A stretch of 56,663 nt of DNA from assembly GCA_964437145.1 (NCBI GenBank), contig CAYTFW010000018.1:1-56663 (forward strand), written 5' to 3'. This document shows positions 20,017 through 28,925 of the stretch, one piece after another. The stretch comes from JAFAZJ01 sp964437145. Lineage in GTDB: Bacteria; Pseudomonadota; Alphaproteobacteria; Reyranellales; Reyranellaceae. Numbering within the stretch: the first letter of the stretch is position 1; each line of letters opens with the position of its first letter. A program made the translations under genes and the position numbers. The notes beneath the pieces were generated by a model. It did not search any database, was not told where the DNA came from, and saw only the letters and a list, made by a program, of their open reading frames with translations.

Positions 20017-21191
20017 CGCGCTTGTCCGCTCGCCTCTGTTCTCGACTCGCAACGCCGCCACGCCGCCCAGAAGAGGGCGATGCTGGCCAGCGGCATGATC
20101 TGCAGCCCGGTGAGCTCCGCCAGCTTCGGCGCGATCGCCGGCGCGAACCAGGCGACGAGCAGGATCGCCCGCATGCCGGGCATCCAGCCATTGCGGAATC
20201 CGTCGATCAGCAGCGCGCCGATCGGCAGCACGATCACCGCGAGGTCGTAGTCGAAGAAGTAGGGCGACACCAGCGGCACCGTGGCGGCGGCCATGGCGAT
20301 GCGCGGCAACTCTTCGCCGCCGCGCCGCCAGGCGCGGATCGCCAGCACCATCACGGCCAGCGCGACGAGGCCGTGCAGCGCGTAGGCGACGCTCACCGGC
20401 GCGCCCAGCTTGCGCACCAGGGCGTAGACGCTGGCGATCTTGTCGAGCGGCCCTCCATCGCCTTCGAGCACGACACGCGCGCCGCCACCGAGCTCGATGA
20501 AGGCGCGCCAGATGTCGGGCCCGAGCACGACGGCCGACGCGGCGCACAGCACCGCGACCGACAAGGCCGCACCACCGACCGCGCGCCATTGACCGCCGGC
20601 GATCAGCAGCAGGCCGACCGAGATGCCGAGCTGCGGCTTGTAGCAGAGCGCGCCGATGGCGACGCCCGCGAGCAGTGGTCGATTGCGCAGCGCCAGCAGG
20701 CCGATACCCAGCAGTGCGGCGCTCAGCAGGCCGTTCTGGCCGTGCAGCACGTTGAGATAGACCGCGGAGCAACCCAGCGCCGCCCAGAACGCCGGTGTGT
20801 CGCCGAACGCGACGCGCCAGACCGCGACATGCAGCGCGAAGAGCAGGGCGGCCCACACGACATACGCCCAGACATAGGGCAGGCCGGCGAGCGGCTTCAG
20901 CACCATCTGGAACACCGGCGGGTAGGCGTACATCAGCGCGTAGGTCGCCTGCGGCAGCGCGCGTTTCTCGGCCTCGGTGATCGCCGCCAGGTCGTAGGCG
21001 GCTTGCGGCCGACCCTCGCGTGCGAGCGTGCCGGCGGCGTAGAAGGCGATGAAGTCGCCGCCGAAGCCGCGACCAGGCGACAGCATCATGTCGCGCATCG
21101 ACGCCAGGGTGGCGACGAAGGCGAACAGGAAGGCCACGGCGATCGCCTTGGCGAACAGCGCGACGCGCGCCTCGGTGAACAGGGCATTCAT
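20007..21191 (-). CDS. GT87-like membrane glycosyltransferase, copy 2
   Basis: 394 residues with about 9-10 transmembrane segments. The first loop carries GGDFIAFYAAG, with the conserved Asp of GT-C polyprenol-phosphate-mannose-dependent enzymes (DUF2029/GT87). The blocks YAYPPVFQ, LHGQNGLLSAALL, GALCYKPQLG and SPYFFDYDLAV are also present. The protein would transfer a sugar from a lipid-linked donor on the periplasmic side. It overlaps its close paralogue upstream by 4 nt. Confidence 0.87.
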   Translation of the reverse strand: MNALFTEARVALFAKAIAVAFLFAFVATLASMRDMMLSPGRGFGGDFIAFYAAGTLAREGRPQAAYDLAAITEAEKRALPQATYALMYAYPPVFQMVLKPLAGLPYVWAYVVWAALLFALHVAVWRVAFGDTPAFWAALGCSAVYLNVLHGQNGLLSAALLGIGLLALRNRPLLAGVAIGALCYKPQLGISVGLLLIAGGQWRAVGGAALSVAVLCAASAVVLGPDIWRAFIELGGGARVVLEGDGGPLDKIASVYALVRKLGAPVSVAYALHGLVALAVMVLAIRAWRRGGEELPRIAMAAATVPLVSPYFFDYDLAVIVLPIGALLIDGFRNGWMPGMRAILLVAWFAPAIAPKLAELTGLQIMPLASIALFWAAWRRCESRTEASGQARWT

Positions 21192-22348
21192 ACGGCGCGC
21201 AGTCTCTGCCACGTCAGCAGCCACGCCGCCAGCAGAACGACGGGCTGCAGCTGCACGCGCGTCGCCTCGGCGACCCAGGACAGCACCGCCGGTGCCAGCC
21301 ACAGCACGACGATCGCCCACTTCATGCCCGGTTGCCAGCCGCGCGCGAAGCCATCGCGCAACAGCAGGCCCAGCGCCAGCACGGTGACGGCGATGTCGTA
21401 GTCGAACAGGTAGGGTGAGACCAGCACCGCTGCGAGCACGCCGAGCGCGACCTTCAGCTCGAACGGCGCCGCCCGTCGCCAGGCCAGCGCCGTCGCCGTC
21501 AGCACGGCGATCGCGACAAGCCCGTGCACGATGTAGGCCAGCGTGACGCCGCCGCCGGCCAGCCGCACCGCCGCGAAGAACGAGGCCATCTTGTGCCACG
21601 GCACGCCGCCGGCTTCGAGCACGGTACGCGCCGTCGTCGCGTTGGCGAAGAAAGCGCGCCAGGTGTCCAGGCCGAGCACCAGGGCCGACAGGGCGCAGAG
21701 CGCTGCGACTGCGAGTACCGCACCGAAGGCCGCGCGCCAATGACCACCCGCCAGCAGCAGGATGCCCAGCGGCAGGCCGAGATGCGGCTTGTAGCAGAGC
21801 GCACCAATCAGCAGGCCGGCGAGCAGTGGGCGGCGTTCGAGCAACAGCAGGCCGCCAGCGGCGAGGGCGGCGGTGAGCAGGCCGTTCTGGCCGTGCAGCG
21901 CGTTGACATAGACGGCTGAGGCACCGATCGCCAGCCAGAAGGGCGCGGTGTCGCGGAAGGCGCCGCGGAACGCCACGGCGTAGATCGCCAGCGACACGGC
22001 GAGCCACAGGCCGTAGGCCCAGAGATAGGGCACCAGGGCAAGCGGCAGAACGACGAGCTGGAAGGGCGGCGGGTAGTGCCAGAGATAGATGTCCGTGACC
22101 TGCGGCAGCGCCTTGCGCTCGGCGGCGGCGATCGCCGCCATGTCGTAGGCGCGCTCCGGCTGGCCCGACAGTGCGAGGTCGGACGCGGCCCAGAAGGTGA
22201 CGAAGTCGAAGCCGACGGCGCCGAGCGACGGATAGATCAGGTTTTGCGACTGGCTGAGCACGAGGGCGAAAGCGATGGCGAAGCCCAGCGCGGCGAACTT
22301 CGCCACGCGTGCCACACGTTCTTCCGTGAACAGGTCCCCGATTCTCAC
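21188..22348 (-). CDS. GT87-like membrane glycosyltransferase, copy 1
   Basis: 386 residues. It has the same membrane layout and motifs as the downstream copy: GFDFVTFWAAS, WHYPPPFQLVV, LHGQNGLLTAAL, GALCYKPHLG and SPYLFDYDIAV. The two genes arose by tandem duplication; ATGA overlap couples them. The start at 22348 has no strong ribosome site that I can see. Confidence 0.87.
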   Translation of the reverse strand: MRIGDLFTEERVARVAKFAALGFAIAFALVLSQSQNLIYPSLGAVGFDFVTFWAASDLALSGQPERAYDMAAIAAAERKALPQVTDIYLWHYPPPFQLVVLPLALVPYLWAYGLWLAVSLAIYAVAFRGAFRDTAPFWLAIGASAVYVNALHGQNGLLTAALAAGGLLLLERRPLLAGLLIGALCYKPHLGLPLGILLLAGGHWRAAFGAVLAVAALCALSALVLGLDTWRAFFANATTARTVLEAGGVPWHKMASFFAAVRLAGGGVTLAYIVHGLVAIAVLTATALAWRRAAPFELKVALGVLAAVLVSPYLFDYDIAVTVLALGLLLRDGFARGWQPGMKWAIVVLWLAPAVLSWVAEATRVQLQPVVLLAAWLLTWQRLRAV

Positions 22349-22394
22349 GCGGCCGAAGTGTGGGCGTGATCCTTGCGGGAGGCAAGCTGCGCAT

Positions 22395-22479
22395 CCCTGT
22401 CATTCCGAGCGCAGCGAGGAATCTTTCGCTAGATTGGACAGGCAAGGAAAGATTCCTCGCTGCGCTCGGAATGACAGGG
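22395..22479. repeat. Palindromic intergenic repeat, CATTCCGAGCG family (33-bp perfect arms)
   Basis: Arms 22395-22427 and 22447-22479 are perfect 33-bp reverse complements (core GTCATTCCGAGCGCAGCGAG). The element lies between divergent genes and ends 27 bp before the start of the dehydrogenase. Related or degraded copies occur at 27881-27936, 37970-37998 and 46041-46154. Confidence 0.9.
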
Positions 22480-22505
22480 AGCAGCCACACCAGGAGGGGA
22501 CGGGC

Positions 22506-23393
22506 ATGAAGATCGGGTTCATCGGCGTAGGCAACATGGGCGGGCCCATGTGCCGGAACATCATCAAGAAGACCAACCACACCGTCACGGTGTTCGACCT
22601 CAATCCGGCGAGCGTGAAGGCGTGCACCGACCTGGGCGCCACGGCGGGCAAGAGCGTCGCGGAGATCGCCGCGGCCAACGAGGTGATCATGACCTCGCTG
22701 CCGATGCCCAAGGACGTCGAGGCGGTGGCGCTGGGGCCGGGCGGCATTCTCGAGAACGCCAAGCCGGGCACAGTTTATTTCGATCTCAGCACCAACGCGC
22801 TCACCAACGTGCGGGCGATCGCGGCGAAGCTGAAGGAGAAGGGCATCATCATGCTCGACGCGCCGGTCAGTGGCGGCGTGGTTGGCGCCGAGGCCGGCAC
22901 CATCGCCATCATGGTCGGCGGCGATAAGGCGGCCTTCGACGCCAATTTGCCGATGCTGCAATCCTTCGGCGCCAACGTCCTGCACATGGGCGAGCTGGGC
23001 ACCGGCACCATCGCCAAGCTGGTCAACAACATGATGGCCTTCTGCAACATGGCGGCGGCGGCCGAGGGTATGATGCTGGGCGCCATGGCCGGCATCGATC
23101 CGGCCAAGCTGCAACAGGTGATCTCCAACAGCAGCGGCAACTCCAACGCCTACCGCATGTTCTCCGACCGCGTGATGAAGGGCAACTTCAAGGCTTCCTT
23201 CGCGCTCGACCTCGCCTACAAGGACATGCATCTCGCGCTCGAGCTCTCCGATCAGCTCGGCGCGCCCACGCCGCTGGCGGCGGCGACGCACAATCTGATG
23301 CGCCTGGCGCGCGGCATGGGGCTGGGTCCGTCGGACACCGCCTCGATGATGCGGGTCTACGAGACGGCGCTGAAGCGCGAGGTCAGGATTTGA
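22506..23393 (+). CDS. 3-hydroxyisobutyrate dehydrogenase-family oxidoreductase
   Basis: 295 residues from the ATG at 22506, with an AGGAGGGG site 7 nt upstream. The Rossmann motif GFIGVGNMGGPM (about 4-15), DAPVSGGVVGAEAGT (substrate/signature, about 119-133) and the catalytic Lys in GTIAKLVNN are all present. The family uses NAD(P) to oxidise beta-hydroxy acids such as 3-hydroxyisobutyrate, tartronate semialdehyde or related compounds. It is placed just upstream of an MFS transporter gene. Confidence 0.9.
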   Translation: MKIGFIGVGNMGGPMCRNIIKKTNHTVTVFDLNPASVKACTDLGATAGKSVAEIAAANEVIMTSLPMPKDVEAVALGPGGILENAKPGTVYFDLSTNALTNVRAIAAKLKEKGIIMLDAPVSGGVVGAEAGTIAIMVGGDKAAFDANLPMLQSFGANVLHMGELGTGTIAKLVNNMMAFCNMAAAAEGMMLGAMAGIDPAKLQQVISNSSGNSNAYRMFSDRVMKGNFKASFALDLAYKDMHLALELSDQLGAPTPLAAATHNLMRLARGMGLGPSDTASMMRVYETALKREVRI

Positions 23394-23408
23394 GTCTCGT
23401 TGTCTTCC

Positions 23409-23465
23409 TGGGAGCGCCGGCGTCCCGCCGGCCTTCATGAGCCGGCGAGACGCCGGCGCTCCCAG
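23409..23465. repeat. Palindromic intergenic repeat, GGGAGCGCCGGCG family
   Basis: Arms 23409-23433 and 23441-23465 pair at 24 of 25 positions. The short loop contains the ATG (23437) of the following MFS gene. Another member lies at 54585-54662 and a fragment near 15293-15310. Confidence 0.85.
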
Positions 23466-24837
23466 TGACCTCGAGGCGCAGGACGGCCTGCCCGTCCCGC
23501 GCCGTTACTGGGCAGTCGCCACCATCACCTTGGGTCTGTCGCTGTCGGTGCTCAGCACCGCCATCGCCAATGTCGCGCTGCCAGCGATGGGCAAGGACCT
23601 CGGCGTCGATCCCGCGACCTCGATCTGGATCATCACCGCCTACCAGATCGCGGTCACGGTGGCGCTGCTGCCGCTGTCGTCGCTGGGCGACATCCTGGGC
23701 TACACGCGCGTCTATCGCGCCGGCATCGCCATCTTCCTGCTGGCTTCGCTGGCCTGCGCGCTGGCCGACTCGCTGCAGACATTGGTGATCGCCCGTGTGT
23801 TCCAGGGGCTCGGCGCCGCCGGCATCATGGCGGTCAACGCCGCCCTGGTGCGGTTCACCTATCCGCGCGCCCAGCTCGGCCGAGGCATGGGCATGAACAC
23901 CTTGATCGTCGCCGGCTCCTCCGCCTCGGGGCCGAGCATCGCCGCGGCGATCCTCGCGGTGGCGCCGTGGCCGTGGCTGTTCGCCTTCAACCTGCCGATC
24001 GGGCTCGCCGCGCTGATCCTCTCGATCTGGACGCTGCCGCGCGTGCGGGTGCCGCGCTATCCCTTCGACTGGCCCAGCGCCTTCTTGAGCGGCCTGACCT
24101 TCGGCCTGCTGATCTTCGGCATCGACGGCGTCGGCCACGGCCAGCGCCTGCCGGTGATCCTGGGCGTGCTGGCGGCGGCGCTGATCTTCGGCTGGCTGTT
24201 CCTGCGCCGCCAGAAGGCGCTGGCGACGCCGATGCTGCCGATCGACCTCTTCAAGCGGCCGGTCTTCGCGCTCTCCGTGCTGTCGTCGTCGATCGCGTTC
24301 ACGGCGCAAGGCTGCGGCGTGGTCGCGCTGCCGTTCTACCTGCACGACGTGCTGGGCCGCTCGCAGGTCGAGACCGGCCTCTTGATGACGCCGTGGCCGC
24401 TCGGCTTGGCGCTCACCGCGCCGATCGCCGGTCGCCTCGCGGACCGCCATCCCGCCGGCCTGCTGGGCGCGATCGGGCTCACCTGCATGTGCGGCGGGCT
24501 GGTGTCGCTGGCGCTGCTGCCAGCCGATCCCGCGAGCTGGAACATCGCCTGGCGCACGGCGCTGTGCGGCGTCGGCTTCGCGCTGTTCCAGACGCCCAAC
24601 AACCGGCTGATGGTGTCGAACATCCCGCGCGAGCGCAGCGGCAGCGCCGGCGGCATCATGTCGACGGCGCGCCTGATGGGGCAGACCTTCGGCGCGGCGA
24701 TCGTCGCCATGGTCTTCGGCCTGGTGGCGTCGGCCTCGACCGCGCCCACCGTCGCCATCCTGATCGGCGCCGGCTTCGCGATCCTCGGCATCGCCACATC
24801 AGGGTTGCGGCTGACGGGACGCGCGCGAGGGCCTTAG
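23437..24837 (+). CDS. MFS transporter, DHA2 (EmrB/QacA) type
   Basis: 466 residues with about 14 hydrophobic segments. It shows LDxTIANVALP-like LSTAIANVALPAMG in TM1, the loop ... LGDILGYTRVYRAG after TM2, and the TM5 motif GSSASGPSIAAAI. These fit drug/proton antiporters with 14 helices. The only usable start before TM1 is the ATG in the loop of a palindromic repeat, so the first ~12 codons come from that element. The exported compound is unknown; its neighbours are a dehydrogenase and a carboxylesterase. Confidence 0.86.
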   Translation: MSRRDAGAPSDLEAQDGLPVPRRYWAVATITLGLSLSVLSTAIANVALPAMGKDLGVDPATSIWIITAYQIAVTVALLPLSSLGDILGYTRVYRAGIAIFLLASLACALADSLQTLVIARVFQGLGAAGIMAVNAALVRFTYPRAQLGRGMGMNTLIVAGSSASGPSIAAAILAVAPWPWLFAFNLPIGLAALILSIWTLPRVRVPRYPFDWPSAFLSGLTFGLLIFGIDGVGHGQRLPVILGVLAAALIFGWLFLRRQKALATPMLPIDLFKRPVFALSVLSSSIAFTAQGCGVVALPFYLHDVLGRSQVETGLLMTPWPLGLALTAPIAGRLADRHPAGLLGAIGLTCMCGGLVSLALLPADPASWNIAWRTALCGVGFALFQTPNNRLMVSNIPRERSGSAGGIMSTARLMGQTFGAAIVAMVFGLVASASTAPTVAILIGAGFAILGIATSGLRLTGRARGP

Positions 24838-24898
24838 CGTTGACGCGTGGTCACTCGCGGGCGCAGGCTCCGAGCCAACGAATCTGGAGGAACGCCCG

Positions 24899-26482
24899 AT
24901 GGCCGGCGATATGGAGTCCCTGACCCAAACCAAGGCGACGCGCTCGCCCGTGGTCGAGACCGCGTCCGGCAAGGTGCAGGGCCTCACGACAAACGGCGTG
25001 CACGTCTTCAAGGGCATCCCCTACGGCGCCTCGACATCAGGCGCCAACCGCTTCCGCCCCGCGCGCAAGCCCGAGCCGTGGAGCGGCGTGCGTGATGCGA
25101 TCAGTTACGCCGGCCGCTCGCCGCAGGCCGCCGCCGCGCCGCAACGGCCCGAGCTTGCCACGGTGTGGGGGCCGGTCGACACGCTGCCCGTGGGTGAGGA
25201 TTGCCTGACGCTGCATGTGTGGACGCCGGGCTGCGATGGCGCCAAGCGGCCGGTGATGGTCTGGCTGCATGGCGGCGCCTTCTCCTACGGCTCGGCCAAC
25301 TCGCCGCGCTACGACAGTGTCAACCTGGCGCGGCGCAACGACGTGGTCGTCGTGGCGGTCAACCATCGCCTCAATGTCTTCGGCCATCTCGACCTATCGC
25401 AGATCGGCGGCGAGCGCTTCGCGCAATCCGGCAATCTCGGCGTGCTCGATCTCGTCGAGGCGCTGAAATGGGTGCGCGAGCACGTCGCACGCTTCGGCGG
25501 CGATCCCGGCAATGTTACGATCTTTGGCCAGTCCGGCGGCGGCGGAAAGGTCAGCGCGCTGCTGGCGATGCCCGACGCCAGGCGCCTGTTCCACAAGGCC
25601 ATCGTGCAGAGCGGCAGCAGCATCCGCTTCGCCGAGCGGGAGCGCACGAACCGGCTGGCCGAGGCGGTGCTGAAGTATTTCGCGCTGGGCAAGGATCGGA
25701 TCGCGGAGCTTCAGGTGGTGCCGATCGACAAGATGCTGCAGGCCGTCGACGCGGCGCAGCGCAGCCTGCCCAAGCCGCGCTACCCGCTTCTCGACCGCTA
25801 CAATTTCGGACCTGTGATCGACGGCACGGTGCTGCCGCAGCATCCATTCTTTCCCAACGCGCCCTCGCTCTCCGACGACATCCCGATCATGGTCGGCGAT
25901 ACCAAGGACGAATCGGCGATCTTCCTCGCGCCCGACAACAAGGTGTGGAACCGAGCTATCGCCGAAGACGATCTGCGGGAGCGCATCTCGGCCGTCGCCG
26001 GCGGTCAGACCGACGCCGTGCTCGCCTACTATAAGAAGCGCGATTCGGAGGCGAGCCCGAGCGACCGCCTGATCACGGCGCTGACCGCGTCGAACTTCGG
26101 GGTGCGCACCATCATGCAGGCCGAGGCCAAGGCGCTGCGCAACAAGGCGCCGGTGTTTACCTATCGGCTCGACTGGGAGACGCCGGCCTATGGCGGCAGG
26201 CTGAAAGCGCCGCACTCCGTCGACGTGCCCTTTGTCTTCGACACGTTGCATGTCATCGGCGCACAGCACCAGAAGACCGGTGCGCAGGCGCTGGCCGACC
26301 GGATCTCCAAGACCTGGGCGACCTTCGCGCGTAGCGGCAACCCATCGAACGATTCGATCCCCGCCTGGCCGGCCTACGACACCAGGACGCGCGCGACCAT
26401 GGTGTTCAACGACGAATGCCGCGTGGTGAACGATCCTGACGCCGAGGTTCGGCCGCTATGGCGTAAGGCGGCGACCGGCTGA
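24899..26482 (+). CDS. Type B carboxylesterase
   Basis: 527 residues. The nucleophile elbow FGQSGGGG contains the catalytic Ser (about 204). The oxyanion loop is HGGAFSYGS, the EDCLTLHVW block is typical of the family, and the C-terminal His lies in APHSVDVPFVF. It is cytoplasmic as drawn because there is no signal peptide. It would hydrolyse carboxylic esters, but the natural ester is unknown. A CTGGAGG site precedes the ATG. Its stop is 5 bp before the flavin monooxygenase gene, which suggests an operon. Confidence 0.92.
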   Translation: MAGDMESLTQTKATRSPVVETASGKVQGLTTNGVHVFKGIPYGASTSGANRFRPARKPEPWSGVRDAISYAGRSPQAAAAPQRPELATVWGPVDTLPVGEDCLTLHVWTPGCDGAKRPVMVWLHGGAFSYGSANSPRYDSVNLARRNDVVVVAVNHRLNVFGHLDLSQIGGERFAQSGNLGVLDLVEALKWVREHVARFGGDPGNVTIFGQSGGGGKVSALLAMPDARRLFHKAIVQSGSSIRFAERERTNRLAEAVLKYFALGKDRIAELQVVPIDKMLQAVDAAQRSLPKPRYPLLDRYNFGPVIDGTVLPQHPFFPNAPSLSDDIPIMVGDTKDESAIFLAPDNKVWNRAIAEDDLRERISAVAGGQTDAVLAYYKKRDSEASPSDRLITALTASNFGVRTIMQAEAKALRNKAPVFTYRLDWETPAYGGRLKAPHSVDVPFVFDTLHVIGAQHQKTGAQALADRISKTWATFARSGNPSNDSIPAWPAYDTRTRATMVFNDECRVVNDPDAEVRPLWRKAATG

Positions 26483-26487
26483 CGACC

Positions 26488-27876
26488 ATGGCGCGACAGA
26501 TCCGCCTCAACGCCTTCGCGATGAACACGCCCGGCCATATGGCGCCGGGCCTCTGGCACTATCCGGGCAACCGGACGTCCGAGTACAACACGCTGGCGTA
26601 CTGGACCGATCTGGCGAAGCTGCTGGAGCGCGGCAAGTTCGACGGCATCTTTCTGGCCGATGTGCTGGGCGTTTACGACGTCTATCAAGGCACGGCCGAC
26701 CACGCGCTGCGCCACGCCGCGCAGGTGCCGGTGAACGATCCGCTGCTGGTGATCCCGCCGATGGCGATGGTGACCGATCACCTGTGCTTCGGCGTCACCT
26801 CGTCGACGGCGTTCGAGCATCCCTATCCCTTCGCGCGGCGCATGACGACGCTCGATCATCTTACCAAGGGCCGCGCCGGCTGGAACGTGGTGACGTCGTA
26901 TCTCGAGAGCGGCGCGAAGAATACCGGCCACGCGGCGCAGGGCGCGCACGACGATCGCTACGATATCGCCGACGAGTACATGGAGGTCTGCTACAAATTG
27001 TGGGAAGGCAGCTGGGAAGACGGCGCCAATCTGCGCGATCGCCGCACGGGAGTCTTCACCGACCCGGCGCGCGTGCATCCCATCGCCCATGCCGGCAAGC
27101 ACTACACCGTGCCCGGCTTCCATATCAGCGAGCCTTCGCCGCAGCGCACGCCGGTGATCTATCAGGCCGGCGCGTCGGCGCGCGGCCGGCAATTCGCGGC
27201 GCGCCATGCCGAATGCGTGTTCGTCGGCGCGGCGACCATTCCGATCCTGAAATCCTACACCACGCGGCTGCGCGAGCTGATGGCGGCGCAAGGCCGCGAT
27301 CCGCGCGACGTGCTGGTCTTCAACATGCAGACCGTCCTGCTGGGCGAGACCGACGCCGAAGCCGAGCGCAAGGCGGCGGCCTATCGCGAATGGTTCAGCT
27401 ACGATGGCGCGCTCTCGCTGCTGTCGGGCTGGACCGGCATCGACCTCGGTCGTTACGAACCGGATGAGAAGCTGCGTTACGTCAAGACCAACGCCGGCCA
27501 GTCGGCGATCGAAGGCTTCAGCACCGCCGATCCGGCGCGCAGCTGGACGATCCGCGAGCTGGCGGAATGGTGCGCCATCGGCGGTCGCGGGCCGGTGCTG
27601 GTGGGCTCGCCCACGACCGTCGCCGACAAATTGCAGGCATGGCTCGAGGACGGCGATTGCGACGGCTTCAACCTCTCCTTCGCGATCGCGCCGGGCAATT
27701 TCGAGGATATCGTCGAGCTGCTGATCCCCGAGCTGCAGAAGCGCGGCGTCTACAAACGCGACTATGCGCCCGGTACCATGCGCGAGAAGCTGTTCGGCCA
27801 GGGGCCGCGGCTGAAGGCGACGCATGTCGGCAGCACGTATCGCGATATGTCGAGGCTGGGGAAAGCGGCGGAGTAA
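26488..27876 (+). CDS. Flavin-dependent monooxygenase, NtaA/SnaA/DszA type (LLM class)
   Basis: 462 residues. It begins like NtaA-family proteins (RLNAFAMNTPGHMAPGLW) and has LERGKFDGIFLADV, DHLTKGRAGWNVVTS and VYQAGASARGRQFAA. This bacterial-luciferase superfamily group uses FMNH2 from a separate reductase to oxidise chelators, organosulfur or aromatic compounds. No flavin reductase gene is visible in the window. The adjacent esterase and SDR genes suggest one catabolic pathway. Confidence 0.9.
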   Translation: MARQIRLNAFAMNTPGHMAPGLWHYPGNRTSEYNTLAYWTDLAKLLERGKFDGIFLADVLGVYDVYQGTADHALRHAAQVPVNDPLLVIPPMAMVTDHLCFGVTSSTAFEHPYPFARRMTTLDHLTKGRAGWNVVTSYLESGAKNTGHAAQGAHDDRYDIADEYMEVCYKLWEGSWEDGANLRDRRTGVFTDPARVHPIAHAGKHYTVPGFHISEPSPQRTPVIYQAGASARGRQFAARHAECVFVGAATIPILKSYTTRLRELMAAQGRDPRDVLVFNMQTVLLGETDAEAERKAAAYREWFSYDGALSLLSGWTGIDLGRYEPDEKLRYVKTNAGQSAIEGFSTADPARSWTIRELAEWCAIGGRGPVLVGSPTTVADKLQAWLEDGDCDGFNLSFAIAPGNFEDIVELLIPELQKRGVYKRDYAPGTMREKLFGQGPRLKATHVGSTYRDMSRLGKAAE

Positions 27877-27880
27877 CCGG

Positions 27881-27936
27881 CTGTCATCCCGAGCGAAGCG
27901 AGGGATCTAGATGTCTCGCTGCGCTCGACATGACAG
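27881..27936. repeat. Palindromic intergenic repeat, CATTCCGAGCG family (variant)
   Basis: CTGTCATCCCGAGCGAAGCG on the left pairs imperfectly with CGCTGCGCTCGACATGACAG on the right. It lies between the monooxygenase and SDR genes of the same strand. Confidence 0.75.
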
Positions 27937-27955
27937 GTGAGTGGGAGGACGCATC

Positions 27956-28756
27956 ATGGATTTCAAGGGCAAGGTCGCGCTGATCACCGGCGGCGGCAAC
28001 GGTATTGGCAAGGCGACGGCGATGAGCTTCGCCGGGCGCGGCGCGAAGGTCGTGGTGGTCGATCGCGATGGCGCGGCGGCCGAAGCCGTGGCCGGCGCGA
28101 TACGCCAGCAGGGCGGCGACGCGAAAGCCACGATGGCCGACGTTACCAAGTCCGCCGACGTGCAGGCCTATGTGAAGGCGGCGCTCGATACCTATGGCCG
28201 CATCGATTGCTTCCTCAACAACGCCGGCATCGAGGGCAAGGTCGCGCATACCGCCGATTACGACGAGGCGATGTTCGACCAGGTGCTCAATGTCAACGTC
28301 AAGGGTGTGTTCCTCGGCCTGCGCCACGTGCTGCCGGTCATGATCAAGCAGAAGAGCGGCGCGGTGGTGAACACCGCGTCGGTGGCGGGTCTGATAGGGA
28401 CGCCGGGCATGCCCGCCTATGTCGCGTCCAAGCATGCGGTGATCGGCCTGACCAAAACGGCGGCGGGCGAGGTCGGGCCGATGGGTGTGCGCATAAACGC
28501 CGTATGCCCCGGCCCGGTCGAGACACGCATGACGCAGGACATCGCCAAGCAATTGCGGCCCGATAATCCCGCCAGTGTCGCCGCTTCCTATAGCGCGGTG
28601 ATCCCCACCGGTCGCTACGCGACGGCGCAGGAGATCGCCGATGTCGTGCTGTTCCTGTGCTCCGACCTCGCGGGCAACATCAGCGGCGCACAATGGGTGG
28701 TCGACGGCGGCCGCACCGCCGTCGGCGGCGCGATGACCCAGGCGGTACGGGGTTGA
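27956..28756 (+). CDS. SDR-family oxidoreductase
   Basis: 266 residues from the ATG at 27956, with GGGAGGA upstream. It has TGGGNGIG for cofactor binding, NNAG, Ser in NTASVAG, and Tyr/Lys in YVASK. The acidic residue after strand 2 (VVVDRDG) favours NAD. It is in line with the esterase and monooxygenase genes but separated by the palindromic repeat. Confidence 0.88.
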   Translation: MDFKGKVALITGGGNGIGKATAMSFAGRGAKVVVVDRDGAAAEAVAGAIRQQGGDAKATMADVTKSADVQAYVKAALDTYGRIDCFLNNAGIEGKVAHTADYDEAMFDQVLNVNVKGVFLGLRHVLPVMIKQKSGAVVNTASVAGLIGTPGMPAYVASKHAVIGLTKTAAGEVGPMGVRINAVCPGPVETRMTQDIAKQLRPDNPASVAASYSAVIPTGRYATAQEIADVVLFLCSDLAGNISGAQWVVDGGRTAVGGAMTQAVRG

Positions 28757-28767
28757 TGTCCCATTCA

Positions 28768-28914
28768 CTACCTTCCCCCGCTGGCGGGGGAAGGTGGCGC
28801 GAAGCGCCGGATGGGGGTGGATGGTGCGACCACTCCTTTGTCCGTGACTGGCCGCTATGCCGACATCCCCATCCGCCCTTCGGGCACCTTCCCCCGCAGG
28901 GCGGGGGAAGGTAG
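28768..28914. repeat. Palindromic intergenic repeat, CTTCCCCC family (full form)
   Basis: CTACCTTCCCCCGC with its own complement at the left end, a middle part beginning GGCGCGAAGCGCCGGATGGG, and at the right end CATCCGCCCTTCGGGCACC then the complementary CGGGGGAAGGTAG. The whole can fold into one long stem with side hairpins. It fills the gap between convergent SDR and monooxygenase genes. Its closest relative is 32158-32282. Confidence 0.88.
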
Positions 28915-28925
28915 GGCGTTGAACG

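Noticed and set aside
20007..23438. Very long minus-strand reading frame (over 1100 codons)
   Set aside because: Only its last ~394 codons encode the second GT87 protein. The rest runs across the first GT87 gene in another frame and antisense to the dehydrogenase gene, and has the Arg/Ala-rich look of GC-rich shadow frames.
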